In this document: piece after piece, positions 48,701-61,000 of the stretch | How the letters are laid out: each line of letters starts with the position of its first letter | How positions within the stretch are numbered: position 1 is the first letter of the stretch | From: Xestospongia bergquistia | Taxonomy: Eukaryota; Porifera; Demospongiae; Haplosclerida; Petrosiidae | NCBI GenBank assembly: GCA_963965975.1 | Contig: OZ014422.1 | Span: 2,728,001-2,792,000 of the forward strand | DNA length: 64,000 nucleotides | Direction: 5' to 3' | The notes under the pieces: model-generated | Databases searched by the model: none | What the model was told of the DNA's origin: nothing | Seen by the model: only the letters and a program-made list of their open reading frames with translations | Made by a program: the position numbers and the translations under genes

Positions 48701-51655
48701 TAACTGCACCATTTTTTCATTTATTTTAGTTAAAGTCAGCATAGAGTTAATAGACAATCCACCTCCCTTCTTTGTCTAAAAAGAAGATATAAGTACCTAT
48801 AGCATTGTCATTTATAATAGACCTATTACAATAATGTTAGAAGACAATGTACATCTATAGAACTTTACTTTGAAGTAAATGTCTGGCGGTCTTTTGTTTA
48901 GTCTAATACCAACACTATCCAATTCTTTTTCCAATAGTTCTCTATATGGATATATGAACTACATTTTATATATTAGTATAATTATATAACTCATGTTCAC
49001 AATGCATATTGGCTTCTTTATTTAGTAGGGTATAAAATGGAGACAATTGGTTCTATGCTACTGTACTGGATTACTTTTGTATTTCTCCTTTAGAAGCATC
49101 TAACATCATTAAAACTAAATCTGCAGTTCGAGCTACAGATATGACTTGTCTCCCACGCCCTTTGCCTTGTGAAGCACCTTCGATAATTCCAGGGAGATCA
49201 AGCAGCTGAATATTAGCATCATTATACTAAAAAAGGAAAAAAAAGGAGTATCAGTATAATATTTAATTCTCCCAAAAGGGGCAGTTTGAACTAGTGATAC
49301 TACAAGCCAAATATTTCATCTATTGATATAGAAGCATTCCAATAGTGTTATCAGATACTAGACGGACTATATTTAGACAAACCTCAATGACTCCTGGAAT
49401 GCAGGTTAATGTGGTAAATTCATAGGATGCACTCTCGCTGTGTGTAGATGTAAGTAGATTTAGTAATGTTGACTACATAACATGAGAGGGAATAGTTGTA
49501 ACTAATTAAATTAATGTCTGTACCTTTCCAACTGATGGAAAACCTACTAATGCTACTCGTGCATCTCCTGATTTCATAACATCAAATCCTTCACCCTATC
49601 AAAAAGATATTGAACATGTATAATGTCTTTTATTTATATAAAAGTAAATAATAGTAATATGAAACTAGCATTGTTAAGACAAGGAGTTTTGTAAAAAGAG
49701 AAAAATTATAAGTTTTGAAAAAAAATCATAAGATTGCTTTTGACAACTCTACTATCGCTTCTGAAAACACAATTAAGACTTTTAACATGCCCAATATCCA
49801 CACGCTAGCAGTAAACACCACGTTATAGGTCGCAATATGTGTTAGTACATAACAAGCTCTTTTAGAAAAAAATAAATATTAAAATTGTCAAATGGATTAG
49901 TCAAGGTCGAGCTCTACTCGAAAAAAATTGATAAAATAGTCAAAACGATAAGTCAAGGTCGACCACGATGGGATTCGAACCCACAATCTTCTGATCCGAA
50001 GTCAGACGCCTTATCCGTTAGGCCACGCGGCCTTGACACAAACGAAAGGAAGGAAACTATCAATTTATTGACACTTACAGTACTCTACATTTTACCTTTG
50101 CTCCACCAGCAGACTTGGAAGATTCTTGCAATAACTGTGATCTATATTTGGCAAGTTTCGCTTTCAAAAGACCCAGATGATACTCAGTTGCTGCAAAATA
50201 ACAACAAAAACTTAATGCAATAAACATGTACAATAATATAGCACAAACTAAACTTCTAATAATTATTTTTATAACATAATTATTGTCTTTTCACTTTTAA
50301 ATATTATGAATAACAAGTGGATAAATATTGAGAGGGTAAAATGTAGTGGATTACCACTAAATAGTATTTGTCAGGCTAAATCTGACAATTCATTAAAATA
50401 GCAAAAGACCAGACACAAGGAAGGAATAGTATTATCGAAGTAATTGTTCCAATATGCATTGTGTATCAAAACTATTATTGATTATTATGCCAGCTTGAGT
50501 ATTTTACTGCTGATATAAGTTGTTGTTTCTAGCCAAGATACGTGAGTAAAAATTCAGAGGTATGAAGCATGAATTGATATGAAGACAGAACTCAGATCTG
50601 TGAGCTGTTCTTCACAAAAGTAACCATAAACATAGTCTGCATTAAATTTCATATCACACCTAAAAGTCCCAGTAATCAAAACCTGTAAAGAGTGGTCTTG
50701 AAATAAAGTAATAATTTTGGGTGGTGTGACATGTAATAATACATGAGATATTAACTGAATCATAATAATTATAATAATTTTAATGTATTATTCCAGCTAC
50801 ACTTTAGGATTTGGAGAGGTTTAGGGGCGGAGTTTCCTAATAATATAATATCTCATTCTCATTAGGAACTTATAAAAATCATCACTCTTTTCCTGATTCA
50901 ACCAAATACAAGTTATTTTTTCAAAAAATATTGCCAAACCAAACCTCCTATAATTGATGAACTTGGAATACCACCATGTAGTAAACTGACTATATTGTTA
51001 TAGTGTATCTGGAAACTCCGAAATCCAATTACAGATTCCTCAAAGATTGGTACAATCTGATGAGGAAGTGGAAGGTACATGAAAACAACCATAGTCAGTT
51101 TCTCATCCTAATCCTTTCAATTTCTTATCCTTAAGTACTAGGGTTAACTCCCACAAGTGACATCATTATCTACTATTATTGTCATTGTAATCCCATGCAT
51201 AATTTACATGTTGTATATACCTGATACATATTATGACCTATTTATAATATGGTTATAGCATACTATTACTAGGTATGATCAGAAGTGGTACTATCATTCT
51301 GGTATATGATTCTAAAAGGTGGTCAACTCATGTGCACTCAAGCATAGTGGTTTTATTTTGAACTTTGAACTCTGCTGAATGACTGTCTACACTTATATTA
51401 TATTATATATATATACATATATATATATATATTAATCTACACATAAATGCAAAAAACAACACTGATGAAACACTTTCTCAACAAGTATTAATGGTCTTAG
51501 AGTGCTGACACTAGCTACTCAGATTCTTTCTACATTGAATCTGAGAAATCCAGAGCTTTTAACATCACTTTATCTTTAATATTTAAGATACCTTTGTTTT
51601 TCTGAGTCCTAGCTATCTCTTTCTCGATTTCTTGTATCTTCTCAAGAATCCCCAT
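45773..51655 (-). CDS. DRG2: DRG2 GTPase
   Basis: Thirteen exons: 51592-51655, 50096-50190, 49524-49595, 49383-49472, 49075-49226, 48869-48941, 48685-48769, 48046-48090, 47588-47640, 47057-47222, 46532-46596, 46260-46313 and 45773-45859. Phases close to 366 residues (human DRG2 has 364). It starts [21 protein letters not shown]1 is GFPSVGKST, G3 DLPGIIEG and G4 [20 protein letters not shown] and [15 protein letters not shown] are DRG2-like rather than DRG1-like, and the TGS end is [13 protein letters not shown]2 binds DFRP2 and acts on translating ribosomes. Intron 7 looks U12-type. Intron 2 holds a tRNA gene. Intron 10 holds an extra in-frame exon copy. It is divergent from RBBP6. Confidence 0.93.
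46700..47110 (-). repeat. 206-bp tandem duplication copying the 3' half of DRG2 exon 10
   Basis: 46700-46905 and 46906-47110 are nearly identical direct repeats. Each contains the last 54 bases of DRG2 exon 10 plus the start of the following intron with its donor. In the second-transcribed copy the exon part (46852-46905) is preceded by CTCAG, created at the junction, so it forms a complete candidate exon of 54 nt. Confidence 0.9.
49960..50032 (-). tRNA. tRNA-Arg (anticodon UCG)
   Basis: 73 nt on the minus strand fold as a complete cloverleaf. The acceptor stem is GGCCGCG/CGTGGTC with two G-U pairs. The anticodon stem is TCTGA/TCAGA around the loop CTTCGGA, giving anticodon TCG. The T-arm contains the B-box GGTTCGAATCC. 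A TTTT run follows within about 20 nt for Pol III termination. It lies in intron 2 of DRG2 on the same strand. Confidence 0.95.
51393..51433. repeat. (TA)n microsatellite
   Basis: About 40 bp of nearly pure TA in intron 1 of DRG2. Confidence 0.9.
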
Positions 51656-52180
51656 CTTCAATTTTTATTTTAACCCTAAAGTAACACTCGTGTTCTCACG
51701 TGGGAGGCGTGACTTGCAATGACATCACGTAATTAATTTAGTCACGTGATGAGTATTAAGCACGCCATCACTACCACAATCTTTTAAACAAGAAGCTATC
51801 ACAAGTATCTCTTTTTAGTTCTTTATTGTAGTTATCATAGGTAAGTATACTTTATTTATACTATAACTTTCATCTTAATTTAACTGACTAGGTAGATAGT
51901 AAACTTATGAAGAGGACGTTTTGTTGAAGCTTTCGGCTAAAAAGACTTATCAAGTAGTTTTCATCAAGTTGGCCCATTCACTGGAACTTACCCGTGGCAA
52001 AAAGAGGGGTACATACTCTAGCAGACATTAAGAACTTTTTTGAAGTATAGAAACTGTTTAGAATCAAAGAACACTTTTGAATTGAAAAGTGTGTTTGGCT
52101 GATTTTAATGTTGGATTCATATATCATCTGCCAAGAATCTTTTGATTTTAATCTACCACTTTTCATATAAGCATTTTAGT
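51656..52180. promoter_or_regulatory. DRG2 / RBBP6 divergent promoter with two CACGTG E-boxes
   Basis: Two CACGTG palindromes lie at 51697-51702 and 51743-51748, 46 bp apart, with a CRE-like TGACATCACG between them. RBBP6 appears to have a 5' UTR exon ending at about 51840 (CATAG before GTAAGTATAC). Its intron would end in the ATTTTAG just before the ATG. The AT-rich intron portion holds nothing else recognised. Confidence 0.6.
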
Positions 52181-55100
52181 ATGTCTTGCATACGGTACAA
52201 GTTTAAAAGTGCATTAGAATTTGACAAAGTGACCTTTGATGGTCTACAAATCTCTGTGGCTGATCTTAGAGAGAAAATCATGTCACTGAAGAAGATGAAT
52301 GTCAATGATCAGTTTACCTTGGAAATCATGGAGGCTCAAACCAAGAAAGGTTTGTGACATTCATTTTTGTGTGAACATAGGGGAGAGGCGACATTAACTT
52401 AACTATAACAATATATTCATTTTTGCAATGTATTTTCTACCACAAGGAATTTATCTTGTGGTTGTTGCAAGTTCAAATGTCAATTTACTTCCTGTAAATG
52501 ACATCACAATTTTCTCATATTTTCTTTCTTGCAGTTTATTCTGATGATGCCACATTGATTCCTAGAAACACTTCAGTTATTATTATGAGAAAACCTAAAC
52601 TTGCACAACAAAAGCTTCCAAAGACACAGTCAGTCTATTTTTATTCTTGTTCTTATGTGTTGATGTTTGTTTTTTCTCTCTGTGTTAGGCTTAAAGATCC
52701 CACCCTTCCTCAGGTAGTAGTATGTGTATATTATCATTACATTTATGTGTATCATGGCAAAAAAATAAACAGTATTGTTATAATATTAATTGATTATTCT
52801 GGATTTACTATAATTACACGGATAACGTGGAGAGTTTGTGACGGTAGTATTTAAGGAAGTAAAATCTAAGGGCATTCAACTTAACAGAGGACATGTTTCT
52901 CTAAGTTGTGTATTGTATGCTGTTTGTATAATTAGGATTTGTATATCAATTGTTTAAGGATAAGCAATGGGTTTGCGGAGCTGGTCATTGTATGCACTTT
53001 TAAAACTAACTGTAGATGTAGACTAGTTTTTGTCTTCAATGTTATCCTCCATCTTTTTCATCGACACCTTGGCTATTGTAGGATACTCCATTATTGTCAG
53101 CTGAGCAACTGAAAAAGGTAATGTTTTCTAGTTACATCGAAAGTATTTTTAGTAAAATGAGTTGGGTTGGAACAGCGTTTTTTCTTTGCTAGACTGGTGA
53201 TCTTGCTGGTGCAAATGCATCTGAGGAAGACAAAGTTCGTGCCATGATGAGCCAAGCTGGCGAAGAATTTAATCCTGCAAAGTACGCTATTCCTTTTCTT
53301 CACATTGCTCTACATTTTTCTCAGTTATGCCAAATTCAAACCACGAGGAGCTGTTGTTTCAATGAATGTTAAACCACCACCATCAAACTACATTTGTCAT
53401 AGATGTGGACAAAAAGGTCATTGGATCAAATTTTGTCCCACCAATGGGGTACGTTCACATTCCTGTTCTTTCTCGGTTGATTTGTTTTCTTTCAGGATCC
53501 AACATATGACAATCTTCGTTTGAAACGGTCATCTGGTATCCCTTCCTCTCATGTTTCTGTTGCTCCTTCCAATGTACATGTACCTGGAGCTATGGTGGAC
53601 CGATTTGGCAATGTTGTTGTACGCACAGTAGACCTGTAAGAGCTAATATAATAGTGTTCATATCATTACGTGTGTCTTCAAGGGTTGCTGCTGACTCATC
53701 CAAACGTAAAGTGATGGCTCCTGTTGTGGAGCCAGAAAAGGAGACCATCCCTCCTGAGCTAACCTGTAGCATTTGTAAAGAACTGGTACGAGATGCTGTC
53801 ATCATTCCTTGTTGTGCCGAGAGCTTTTGTGATGAATGTGAGTATTTTGTTCTTGGTCTGAGTCCTATGTATTCAGAGACTGAGTCCTGTTCTTGTATTA
53901 CAGGTATCAGAGAATATTTACTGGAAAATGACTTCACTTGCTATTCATGCAAAGAATTTGATGTTTCACCTGAGTCTCTGGTTCCGAATAAATCACTAAG
54001 AGCTGTAAGTATATTAAATTAGACAGTAACCAGATTGAATAAACTTGAATTTTGTTATACCAGCTGTTTTTGATTTGTTCTTTAACCTGAGCACTGAGAT
54101 TCAGTGTCAACTTGTGTAACTGTTTCCTCTATACATTGTAGGCTGCTACAAAGTTTCAAAGTCGTCAGACAGAGAAGAAAAGTATTGCTGTAGCTCGAGG
54201 TCTACCAGCCATTATGGTCTCTTCTACAGATAGTGAAAAGACAGAACCTCTTATGACATCTACTCTTCACTCATCTACCTCTAGCACTTCATCTTCTTTA
54301 CCATCCAATCTCAGTCAGGAAACATCCACTTCTCAACCTTCGTCTCTCAGTGATACTTCAGCTGTGACAGCCACTTCTTTAGCCAGTACTGACAACGTAT
54401 TAACAGTAGACACTAAGGTTCAGAGTGATAGTCCTCATGTCAATGAAGTACCAAGTCGACAACACACACCATCTCCTGCTGTTATTGTGAGGCTAAAGGG
54501 AAAGTAGATTTGATTATTTTATCCATATTACTTGTATAGGATTCACCAGTTACTGTGGGCTCAACTGGTAATAGTTCAACACCTCCACCTCCATCAATCA
54601 TCACTACATCTGCTGCAGTTATTAAAGGTTAGCATCCAATGTAAAATGTAGCCTGTTTTTACTGTAGCCATCCATAGCTCCTCTTCTTCCTAACTCTACA
54701 ATCACAGCTCCCATTGTTATCCAACCACCACTACCACCACCCATCTTCAGTAATCCTACAGTCACATTACCATCACTGGTTGGTCCTGCTCTTTTTCCTC
54801 CGCTTCAAGCCCCTCCTGTTGTTCTTCCTGGCATGCCACTCCCTTTGACTGTTCCTATAGCAGGTACACACCCCTTTTTGGCACCAAGACCACCAAATCC
54901 TTTGCAGAGGTATGTGTGTTATGTTAAATATAATATAAATTTTGTTTTATTATGGTGTGGTTTAGTACTCAACCACTTGATTCTGCCTCAATGGCTAGAC
55001 TATCTGAACTGCTTGCTGTTGCTAATAACAGCAGTAGTCGCAATTCACCACCTCCTCTATCTATGGAAGAATTCTATCAACAACAAAAACTATTACAGAA

Positions 55101-55854
55101 TTTGTGAGTTGATGAAGATTAGTAATGTATTATTTTGTGATGATTTATCAGAACTAGAGGACAAAGTCGTTCTCGTTCACGGACTGTTTCTTTCTCTTCA
55201 ACCAGTACCCGCTCTTCACCATCTCGGTCTTCAAGATCTCCATCTCCCCTACGTTCACGTTCCCGTAGTCCCAGGGGACATTCCCCACAAATGAAGCCAA
55301 GAAGCCACAGACATCATTCACATAAAAAAGAAGAGAGAATGAAAAGAAAGAGAAGAGATGGCGACAGAGAGAGATCAGAAAAGCACAAACATAAGAAAAA
55401 GAAGAGGAAGCATAGTCACTCAAAACTAGACAATGGAGGACTGTCTGCTCTAGAGGTAGAGAGCCAACTGAAGCCTCAAGTTAATGGATTTGTTGGGGGT
55501 ACGTTAGATGAAGTGAAATCATTAGAGACAGAAATAACAGCAAAGGAACAACAAACACCTGACTATGAGTTACTCAAAGTAGATAAACCAGAAAACTGTG
55601 ACTCCAGTCAACAAGATGATATTATCCAATCCAAGCAGATGTCTTTACTAGTTCCTTCATCTACTGTTGATGATGAAGCTATGACAAAAATAAGAAAGAA
55701 GAAGAAACATAAGGAGAAGAGGGACAAAATTCGAGTGATTAAAGATGGCACTCATACTTTAATGGCAAGTGCTGTAAAGCATCACAAGAAACACAAGCAT
55801 CACGATGAACACGAGAGAGCAAAGAAAAAAGTCAAAAAATCTTCAAAAGAATAA
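52181..55854 (+). CDS. RBBP6: RBBP6 ubiquitin ligase (DWNN-zinc knuckle-RING)
   Basis: Fourteen exons starting at 52181, 52535, 52689, 53082, 53193, 53325, 53496, 53683, 53904, 54142, 54540, 54678, 54966 and 55152. Phases close to 812 residues. The N-terminal DWNN ubiquitin-like domain (MSCIRYKFKSALEFDKVTFD) is followed by a CCHC knuckle (CHRCGQKGHWIKFC) and a RING/U-box (CSICKELVRDAVIIPCCAES, FCDECIREYL, CYSCKEFDVSPESL). A Pro/Ser/Thr-rich stretch, an RS-rich stretch and a Lys/His-rich tail end the protein. This matches metazoan RBBP6, an E3 ligase tied to pre-mRNA 3' processing. It is shorter than the vertebrate long form. Exon 3 is only 25 nt. Confidence 0.93.
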
Positions 55855-56110
55855 ATCATTTATAAGTACTTTCAGAAATGACTCTATAACATGAAATTTT
55901 ATTTGTCATTCTGCTAATAATACTAATTTATGTATTATACTATATTCACATTGTAAATTTGTTTATAAAAATTCATTTGAAAATGAATACAATGATTTAT
56001 GAAAATAAAGTGAAGAATAGACAGTGACAAAAAGCAATAATAGACAGGTCTAGTACATTTTAATTCTGGGAACCTGCTTTGTTGTTATCAACAGAATTAA
56101 TATTGTTTGA

Positions 56111-56325
56111 TCAATCTAATCCTTCAGCAGTTTCAAGCATATTATCGATGTCTGTAGCTGGAATTGGCATCGACATTCCCTCTTCAGGGAACATGTTTGC
56201 CAGTGACGACACCATACTATCAAAACCTTCACCTGTTAACAGTCCCATTAGTCCACCAGGCTTATCAGCACTCTTACTCTGTTTCATGTTGAAATGTAAC
56301 TCACCTATCTTCATTATATACTAAT

Positions 56326-56362
<37 letters not shown>

Positions 56363-56413
56363 GGAGGAAGAGAGGGAGAGAGGGGGAGGGAGGGAGGGAG
56401 AGAGAGAGAGAGA

Positions 56414-56453
<40 letters not shown>

Positions 56454-57850
56454 ATAAGCTAACCGAGCATATCACAGTTTGCTTACTGTATAATAAAATG
56501 GGTCCAACCTCAATACTGGTGCATAATATGTACACAGACATTGAAAGACATCACAATTGCCACTGGTATTATATTAAAGATTGCTGATAATAACATGACA
56601 AAGTAATATCCTTACATGTCAATGGAGAGAAGTAGAAACCAAGTGAAGTTCAATAAAGGTCTTCTATAAAAAGGAGGTGGCATAGCTGGTCGAAGTGAAG
56701 GATGATGACTACAATATTGGATGTAAGTGGCATAAGCACCATCTCTGTTCTCAATGACCAACAGTCTAAAAATTAGCAAACGCAGTTAATTTGATTATCA
56801 AAGATCTACTCACTGTAAAACAGCTTGAGCAATGAACATTTGAGTTTCTTCAGGATGACCTAGCTGTGATAACTCAACTAACACCTTTCCAAATTCCTCT
56901 GGCATATTGGCATATGTGAAATGTTTACGTGATTTCTCTAAATTACCCTCTATGCGTGTTAGTGGATATCATAGAAGGACACAAATTGGTCATCTTTTAC
57001 CTTCAAAATAAGCAAACGCCAGTAGTTTATGAAAACGTGCATGACCATGTCTCATGTCCTTGTCAACTAAACTTGTCCACCTATAAAACAATAACATTAC
57101 ATACAAATACAATAATAAATCATATAGTTGCATTGACAACTAATAAGAACTCACTTGAGTGCTGCTCTCATAAACATGTCTCTGTTAGTTTGCATAACTT
57201 GTAGTTTTGTTTGTTCTTCTTTGTTCAAAGCTCCCACTGGACATATTTGCATGCCAGCTATCCATGGATGAGGGCTATAGTCTTCCTCCTTGAAGTATTT
57301 ATAAGAACAAAATAGCTCTTCAAGTTTGTCTAAGGGCAGTTATTAAAGGAGTGGCTAAACAAAGCATCTTACCAATTATTTCACTTTTAACTTTTGTCTC
57401 TTTTTCCTTGAGATATTCCACTAGTAGAAGGGCTAGCTCTGTACCACTCTCCCACTAAAAATTTGAAATATTGAAACTTGATGAGGTAATATTATAAAAG
57501 TGGGGATTTTAGATTTCCTGTCTCATTTCATACAATCAGATTAGGGATTATTTTCTGGTGTCAATCTCTAAGGCACTAAACAAACAATACCCCCTACCAT
57601 CACTTTTCCCCACGAGAATTGTCCATTGTACCTGATCATGGCTAAGCAGTTGTACAGTCCCCTTCTGAAGTAATATCCATGCTTCATCGTTCCTACCCAG
57701 GGAAACGTATCTCTCATAAAGAACCCGCAGCGTTTGATGCGCTTCATAATAATTGCCTTTGCTCAGTGATACTCTGAATCTCTCCTCTACTTTTCCTGTC
57801 TTCGCTAGCTTTCTCTTACCCTTTGCAACTAGCTTTCTCCTTACATCCAT
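56111..57850 (-). CDS. GET4: GET4 (TRC35), tail-anchored protein targeting factor
   Basis: Eight exons: 57632-57850, 57373-57454, 57155-57329, 57001-57080, 56814-56949, 56616-56765, 56487-56562 and 56111-56320, giving 375 residues. Landmarks: SLSKGNYYEAHQTLRVLYER, WTSLVDKDMRHGHARFHKLL, HFTYANMPEEFGKVLVELSQ, PLLNFTWFLLLSID, VFQCLCTYYAPVLRLDPFYY and GGLMGLLTG. These follow Get4 helical repeats through to the C-terminus. Get4 forms the BAG6/UBL4A (Get4-Get5) complex that hands tail-anchored proteins to GET3. The last intron ends in a 127-bp CT run placed right at the acceptor. The gene is divergent from the Death-domain gene, 164 bp apart. Confidence 0.9.
56326..56452. repeat. (GA)n/(GGGA)n microsatellite, ~127 bp
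   Basis: On the transcribed minus strand this is a CT run that ends CTCTCATTAG at the acceptor of the last GET4 exon, so it forms the polypyrimidine tract. Confidence 0.97.
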
Positions 57851-58014
57851 TTCTGCTAAAGAACTCGTGGACCTAGGTATTTCAATATTACTTTTACTAC
57901 AGAAATCATACCTGTATACGGTACAAAAGAATTTCCTTGCTTCTTGAGTGACTGTCTGGTATCAATACAAGAATTAGAGGAAAAATAACTAGTTTACACA
58001 GAAAAGAAGATAGA
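57851..58014. promoter_or_regulatory. GET4 / Death-domain gene divergent promoter
   Basis: Only 164 bp separate the two start codons, so one compact bidirectional promoter must serve both genes. No TATA box or known motif is placed with confidence. Confidence 0.45.
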
Positions 58015-61000
58015 ATGGCCTCTCCTAGAAAGACAGCCTCACCGACAAACGATAGTTTGTCTACTCAGTTAGCTGATACACAAACGTTGCTGTCTGCTTT
58101 TCAAGGAGTAATTTCAAACGAGGATGCAGAAAAACAAACTGAAAGATTAATCAGACTGTTCAAGACGGGCAAAAAAGACGACATAGGTAAAAAAGACGGT
58201 TTGCGTAGTATCTGTGTTTTACATGATGATCGAAGGTGGCAGCATCAAGCTAACAGTGTTTACTGTTGGTACCAAGACAAAAAACTTTTATGTGGTTATA
58301 TAAGCTACTTTAAGCCAGGATGGCTTGAAGAAGTAAAAAGCCAAAACTTCACTCACTTTCTCTTTTTTGGTCTTCCTCCCTGTGATCGTGGTAAGAAAGG
58401 GTTCGGTTTGAGAAAAGCAAAGAGTCCTATTGACAACACTCAAATGGAAGCTGACTTCTTTACTCCTACACCTCAGGGCACAGGGAACTTGCACGTTAAC
58501 AATGTAGTGGTTGTCCTTCCTGAAAAAATCTACACAAAGAAAGAGAACAGACAAAAGATTGCTGGGCATTATTTGGAACATTATTTAAAGCTGGACGGAC
58601 AGAAGGCAGCATCTGTATTGGCAGCATCAGCCTTAGGAGTCTTTGCAGGTATACATAGACTTGATGTATTGATGGATCTTTGCATAGACAAATAGGATTA
58701 TATGCTAGAGGGTGTCTAGTCACATCATCTCTTATTTGTTTTACCCATAGTGTGTGCCAATAGTTGAATTAAACACTGTAACAACTATCCCTACAAATGT
58801 AGTGTCCAGACTAGTAATAGAATATTCTTGTGTAAATAACACTTATAAATTAATAATCTATTGAACATATGACAACAGCATCCTTTCTGATAAGACAGTG
58901 TGAACAGTGTTTGTTGTGTGTTTGGGAAGAGTTTTATGTATGGACTCTACTATGATATGACCTTATGTTTATTGTGAAAGTAGAACAGATCACTAATTCA
59001 ACAGTGCAATGTTATCTTGTATCTTATTCTCCCCTCCCTCTCCCCCCTCCTCTCTCTCTCTCCCTCTCTCCCTCTCCCTCCCCCCCTCTCTTTTTAGCAC
59101 CTCAACCTAAACCAATGGAAAGTGATAATGCCTATTGGAGCATTTACCCAAAACTTGTTGAAGATTTTCGGCCATCATCTCGTGTTTCACTTGGACTCAC
59201 TATCATGACAAGAGATGTAAGTACTCATTATATCATCATCATTATCATGATCAAGTTTATTAATTTTAATGATTATCCAAACACAATAGTAACTACTCGT
59301 TACTGTTAAGACTTGTTTCGTTATAAATACTTTAGTATGTGACTATACTTCTCTAGATGGCTGAAGGAGCACCATTTACTAGAATTGTTCTCATAAACAG
59401 TATCAGTACAGAGTTTCGATACGAGTTCTATTCTCGTGTGGCACGTTACACACACATACAGTCCATTAACGGAATATTACTGGACGGTTTGGACATTGAA
59501 AAAGTTACAGATGTCTTTAAAAAGTTACCAGATCACCACATTCAAATGATGTTACGTTACGTTCACAATGATAAAGAGCGAATTAAAACTGATAGTAGTC
59601 TCGAGGCAGGCTTAAGTCCTCGTTCTGATCATCCTCCTCCATTGCGAGAACTACCTACTCGGCTTTCAACCTTATCTGTTGCATCACACCCTGATCCTAG
59701 ACCAACCTCTCTTAAGGGGAATTATACGTCTGGAGAATCCCTTCTCTTACCACTTCCTCTCTTCATTCTTGGAGACAATTACCGCCTTTGTAAGCAACTA
59801 TATAAACTTCTATCAGAAGAAGGACCAGACACTCCAGAAGGTACTGTTTACTCTTTACACAAAAGCACTCGTTCAAACGGAAATATTCCAACAACTAACA
59901 GACCTGGAAATGCGTTTCAGAGGTCAGTTTCTGTTCCACACAATTCCTCTTATTCAGTAACAGATGAAACTAAAGACCTTTTATCTTCTATTTCTTCTGA
60001 AGATATCAATGAAGTAGGTGATTCTGTTAGCCCTCTTCACAATCGTGAAAAAGACCACACCCAACCTGTAAGACGTCGTACTAGTTCTTTTAAAGGCATC
60101 AGCTCCAGCGACAAATGCATGTCAAGATCAGAAGTCCCATTGTCCAAGTTTGAAAAATTACCCGACCTTCAACACTCGTCTGAATTTGAAATACCCAGTG
60201 TGACTTCGCCATTAAGTCCAGGAAGTTTACCTCGTCAGGACAGCTCCGAGGCTGTACCTCAACATCGATTTATCCTCCATTTACCAAATCCAGACCTAGA
60301 CAGACTCATGACACATTTGTACTTCAAATCAAGTGGAGTTTATTTGGTAGTCATTGGACTAGAAGATCTGATTGCCAACCCATTGTGCCAGTATGAAAAC
60401 CTGTTTTACTGGGTCAATTTGATTCATACTTATGTATCTCCTGAAGTCAAACGTACGTTTGTTGTTGGAATGTATAATCGATCGACGGTTATGCAACTTC
60501 ATGTCCTCGAAAGTGTCAGAATATTGAATAATATTCTTTGTGGATATCGTCAAACGATGAGAATTCCATTTGTAGAGCAGGGCTATGTTTTCTTGTTTGA
60601 TTTAGAGAACAGTGCAGCGGAATGTGAGTATCTGTGTTCTTGTATCGCTAATTGTACCAAACTTTTCTATAAATCATCTTTTTACTATGCACGTGATTTT
60701 CACAACAGTGTATTTCAGCCATTTCCACAATTTCAAAAACTTGCATCTGATATTGCTCTCAATAATGACCGTGCCTTGTTGGAGTCCAAATATGCGATGG
60801 GTGAGCGTTTTCAATCATTCTTTGATCACCACCACCATGTCCATTTGCCTCCTGGTTATTATGAGACATTGGCAGCTTATTCTACTGCCTGCATTTCAAA
60901 ACATTGTGACGGTATGATGTGGTATGTGTGCATCCTTAATGATTACTTCTCTCCCCCTCCCCCCCCCCCTCTCTCTCTCTCCCCCTCTCTCTCTTTTTCC

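Noticed and set aside
49896..49910. Second tRNA near the tRNA-Arg
   Set aside because: Only a short GTCAAGGTCGA word is repeated. No cloverleaf can be formed.
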